Assembly: GCA_016793565.1 (NCBI GenBank)
Contig: JAEUMA010000458.1
Coordinates: forward strand, 1-7,032
DNA length: 7,032 nucleotides
Direction of reading: 5' to 3'
Source: Rhizobiaceae bacterium
Lineage (GTDB): Bacteria; Pseudomonadota; Alphaproteobacteria; Rhizobiales; Rhizobiaceae
Shown here: piece by piece, positions 5,788 through 7,032 of the stretch
Layout: the number at the start of each line of letters is the position of its first letter
Position numbering within the stretch: position 1 is the stretch's first letter
Notes under the pieces: model-generated
Told to the model about the DNA's origin: nothing
What the model saw: only the letters and a program-made list of their open reading frames with translations
Database searches by the model: none
Translations under genes and position numbers: made by a program

Positions 5788-6896
5788 ACAGATGGGATTT
5801 GAACCGCCACACCCGCCGTACGGCGCTGAAACTGATGGCGGCAGGAGCCGCGACCGCCGCGATGGCGCGCTTTCCGGCGCTGGCCTATACGGCGTCCGAC
5901 GCCGCCAAGGCCGAAGGCGAGGTGGTGGTCGCCACCGCCGGCGGCATGCTGCAGGACGCGCTGGCCCAGCACCTCTACAACGGCTTCACCGCCGCCACCG
6001 GCATCAAGGTCATACCGGTGACCATCAATCCCGATGAGCAGTGGGCCAAGGTCAAGGCCGACAGCGAAAGCGGCAGCGTGAAATGGGATCTGGTCAATGT
6101 CGGTCCCGACTCCATGGCCCTGCAGAAGGACTATCTGCTCGACCTCGGCGAAAAATGCGAGACGATCCCGAATCTGGAGAAGAACGGCGCGGAAGGCGTC
6201 TGCCAGCGCATGGGCTTCCTCTACGTGCTGGGCGGCTACATCCTGGGCGTCAACACCAAGGTGTTTCCTGACGGCGGGCCGAAGAACTCGACAGAGTTCT
6301 TCGATACGACCAGGTTCCCCGGCCCGCGCGCCATGGCCGCCAATGAGCCGGTCTACAACATGATGATCGCGCTTGCGGCCGACGGCGTCACCCAGGACCA
6401 GATGTGGCCGATCGACATCAAACGCGCGCTGGCCAAGATGGATACGATCAAGCCCTCCATCGCCTCCTGGTGGGAATCCAGCGACCAGGCCATGACCAAC
6501 TGGCGCAGCGGCGAGGTGGTGATGTCGATGTTCTGGGCGGGGCGCATTCCGCAGTTGCGCAAGGCAGGCGAGCCGATCGTTCCGGTCTGGGCAGGCTTCC
6601 CCAAGGACATTTCCGGCTTCGGTATCCTCAAGGACGCGCCGCACAAGGAAGCTGCCAAGGCCTTCATCGATTACTTTTTCGCCGACGAGACCGCGCAGGC
6701 CGTGCTCGATCTGTCCCAGCAGATCAACTACGACCCGCCGAACAAGAAGTCGCTCGAACTGCCGAACGACGTCGACCCCAAGACACGCGCCACCTATCCG
6801 GAAAACTGGAACGCGCTGCTTTCGATGGACGTCGACATCCTCGCCAAGCAGCGCAAGGAGCTCGAGGAAGCCTGGCAGGAGTGGATCGCCAAATAG
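5784..6896 (+). CDS. ABC transporter periplasmic solute-binding protein, PotD-like, Tat-exported
   Basis: 370 aa. It captures the solute in the periplasm and delivers it to the permease pair. The N-terminus has a twin-arginine signal: TRRTALKL at 10-17 with Arg11-Arg12, an alanine-rich core to about 28 and a likely cut after PALA (34) or slightly later. Export in folded form is therefore predicted. The mature part fits the extracellular solute-binding family 1/8 fold (PotD, COG0687): GEVVVATAGGMLQDAL at the first strand, KWDLVNVG near 100-107, and the pocket-type segments SWWESSDQAMTNW (228-240) and MFWAGR (249-254). Cys125 and Cys140 are the only cysteines and could form a disulfide. The start ATG 5784 is chosen because AGGGAA lies 7 nt upstream and the Tat motif sits at the right depth; in-frame ATG 5733 lacks a ribosome site. 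Aromatic residues plus Arg254 would allow a polyamine, amino acid-like or amide ligand; the ligand is undetermined. Confidence 0.92.
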   Translation: MNRWDLNRHTRRTALKLMAAGAATAAMARFPALAYTASDAAKAEGEVVVATAGGMLQDALAQHLYNGFTAATGIKVIPVTINPDEQWAKVKADSESGSVKWDLVNVGPDSMALQKDYLLDLGEKCETIPNLEKNGAEGVCQRMGFLYVLGGYILGVNTKVFPDGGPKNSTEFFDTTRFPGPRAMAANEPVYNMMIALAADGVTQDQMWPIDIKRALAKMDTIKPSIASWWESSDQAMTNWRSGEVVMSMFWAGRIPQLRKAGEPIVPVWAGFPKDISGFGILKDAPHKEAAKAFIDYFFADETAQAVLDLSQQINYDPPNKKSLELPNDVDPKTRATYPENWNALLSMDVDILAKQRKELEEAWQEWIAK

Positions 6897-6953
6897 CCCG
6901 GTTTCCGACGCAGCGGATTCCAGTCTGCACGAAAGGATATCTTTGAAAACAGA

Positions 6954-6981
6954 CGCCTGGAGCAGTCCACCGCTCCAGGCG
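6954..6981 (+). terminator. Perfect 10-bp hairpin after the binding-protein gene (terminator or mRNA-stabilising structure)
   Basis: CGCCTGGAGC (6954-6963) pairs fully with GCTCCAGGCG (6972-6981) around an 8-nt loop. It begins 57 nt after the binding-protein stop and is not followed by a U-run. A canonical Rho-independent terminator is thus not supported; a 3' end stabiliser or partial attenuator before the next gene is equally likely. It would lie within the coding region if the next gene used TTG 6943. Confidence 0.5.
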
Positions 6982-7010
6982 GCAGGCGCCGCGCATAGCC
7001 GTGCCGGCGG

Positions 7011-7016
7011 AGGAGG
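7011..7016 (+). promoter_or_regulatory. Ribosome binding site of the downstream gene
   Basis: AGGAGG lies 4 nt before ATG 7021 within a GGCGGAGGAGGACGA stretch. The consensus is perfect and the spacing slightly short but workable. It is the main reason to call a gene start at the window edge. Confidence 0.5.
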
Positions 7017-7020
7017 ACGA

Positions 7021-7032
7021 ATGCGCGTAGCG
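7021..7032 (+). CDS. Start of a further plus-strand gene, truncated by window edge
   Basis: Only four codons (MRVA) are inside the window, after a strong AGGAGG. An MRVA start is common in Rossmann-fold oxidoreductases, but four residues cannot identify a family and I do not assign one. An in-frame TTG at 6943 with AAGGA (6933-6937) in front could give a product 26 residues longer; the intervening residues are rich in Gly, Ala and Ser and look non-conserved, so ATG 7021 is preferred. It lies 124 nt after the binding-protein gene, on the same strand, and may belong to the same operon. Confidence 0.45.

Noticed and set aside
5745..6644. Minus-strand open frame of 299 codons opposite the binding-protein gene
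   Set aside because: Shadow of a strongly supported plus-strand gene; no family features in its product.
6932..6944. Near-palindrome around GATATC (6936-6941)
   Set aside because: Symmetry is broken by an extra G and the perfect core is only six bases, which is expected by chance.

Overview
The window is GC-rich throughout (strong G/C third-position bias) and carries genes typical of alphaproteobacteria, most likely Hyphomicrobiales (Mesorhizobium/Aminobacter/Rhizobium-like soil bacteria). That placement is an inference from base composition, gene families and the tightly packed transport operon. No RNA gene, insertion sequence, CRISPR array or phage gene is visible.

Layout: (1) 1-395, minus strand: the N-terminal 131 codons of an NAD(P)-dependent aldehyde dehydrogenase, cut by the window edge. 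(2) 396-619: a divergent regulatory region with a candidate promoter for each direction and three inverted repeats, one overlapping the -35 box of the rightward promoter. (3) 620-2845, plus strand: a protein of the N,N-dimethylformamidase large (beta) subunit family, most likely starting at GTG 620 rather than at the longer-ORF ATG 548. (4) 2842-5641: an ATPase and two permeases of a PotABC-type ABC importer, joined by stop/start overlaps (ATGA, ATGA, TGATG). (5) 5642-5783: a gap with a perfect Shine-Dalgarno sequence, a possible 36-codon TTG-initiated leader ORF and a GC hairpin. (6) 5784-6896: a Tat-exported PotD-like solute-binding protein. (7) 6897-7032: a perfect 10-bp hairpin and the first codons of another plus-strand gene.

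Working model (inference): the binding protein captures a small nitrogenous solute in the periplasm, the ABC importer takes it in, and the DMFase-like hydrolase cleaves a C-N (amide) bond in the cytoplasm. The divergent aldehyde dehydrogenase may oxidise an aldehyde from the same or a related pathway. The metal-site Tyr/Tyr/Glu pattern of characterised DMFase appears to be kept, but a nearby Asn/aromatic active-site segment is changed and no small-subunit gene is seen. The substrate is therefore probably not DMF itself, and this is the most interesting part of the window.
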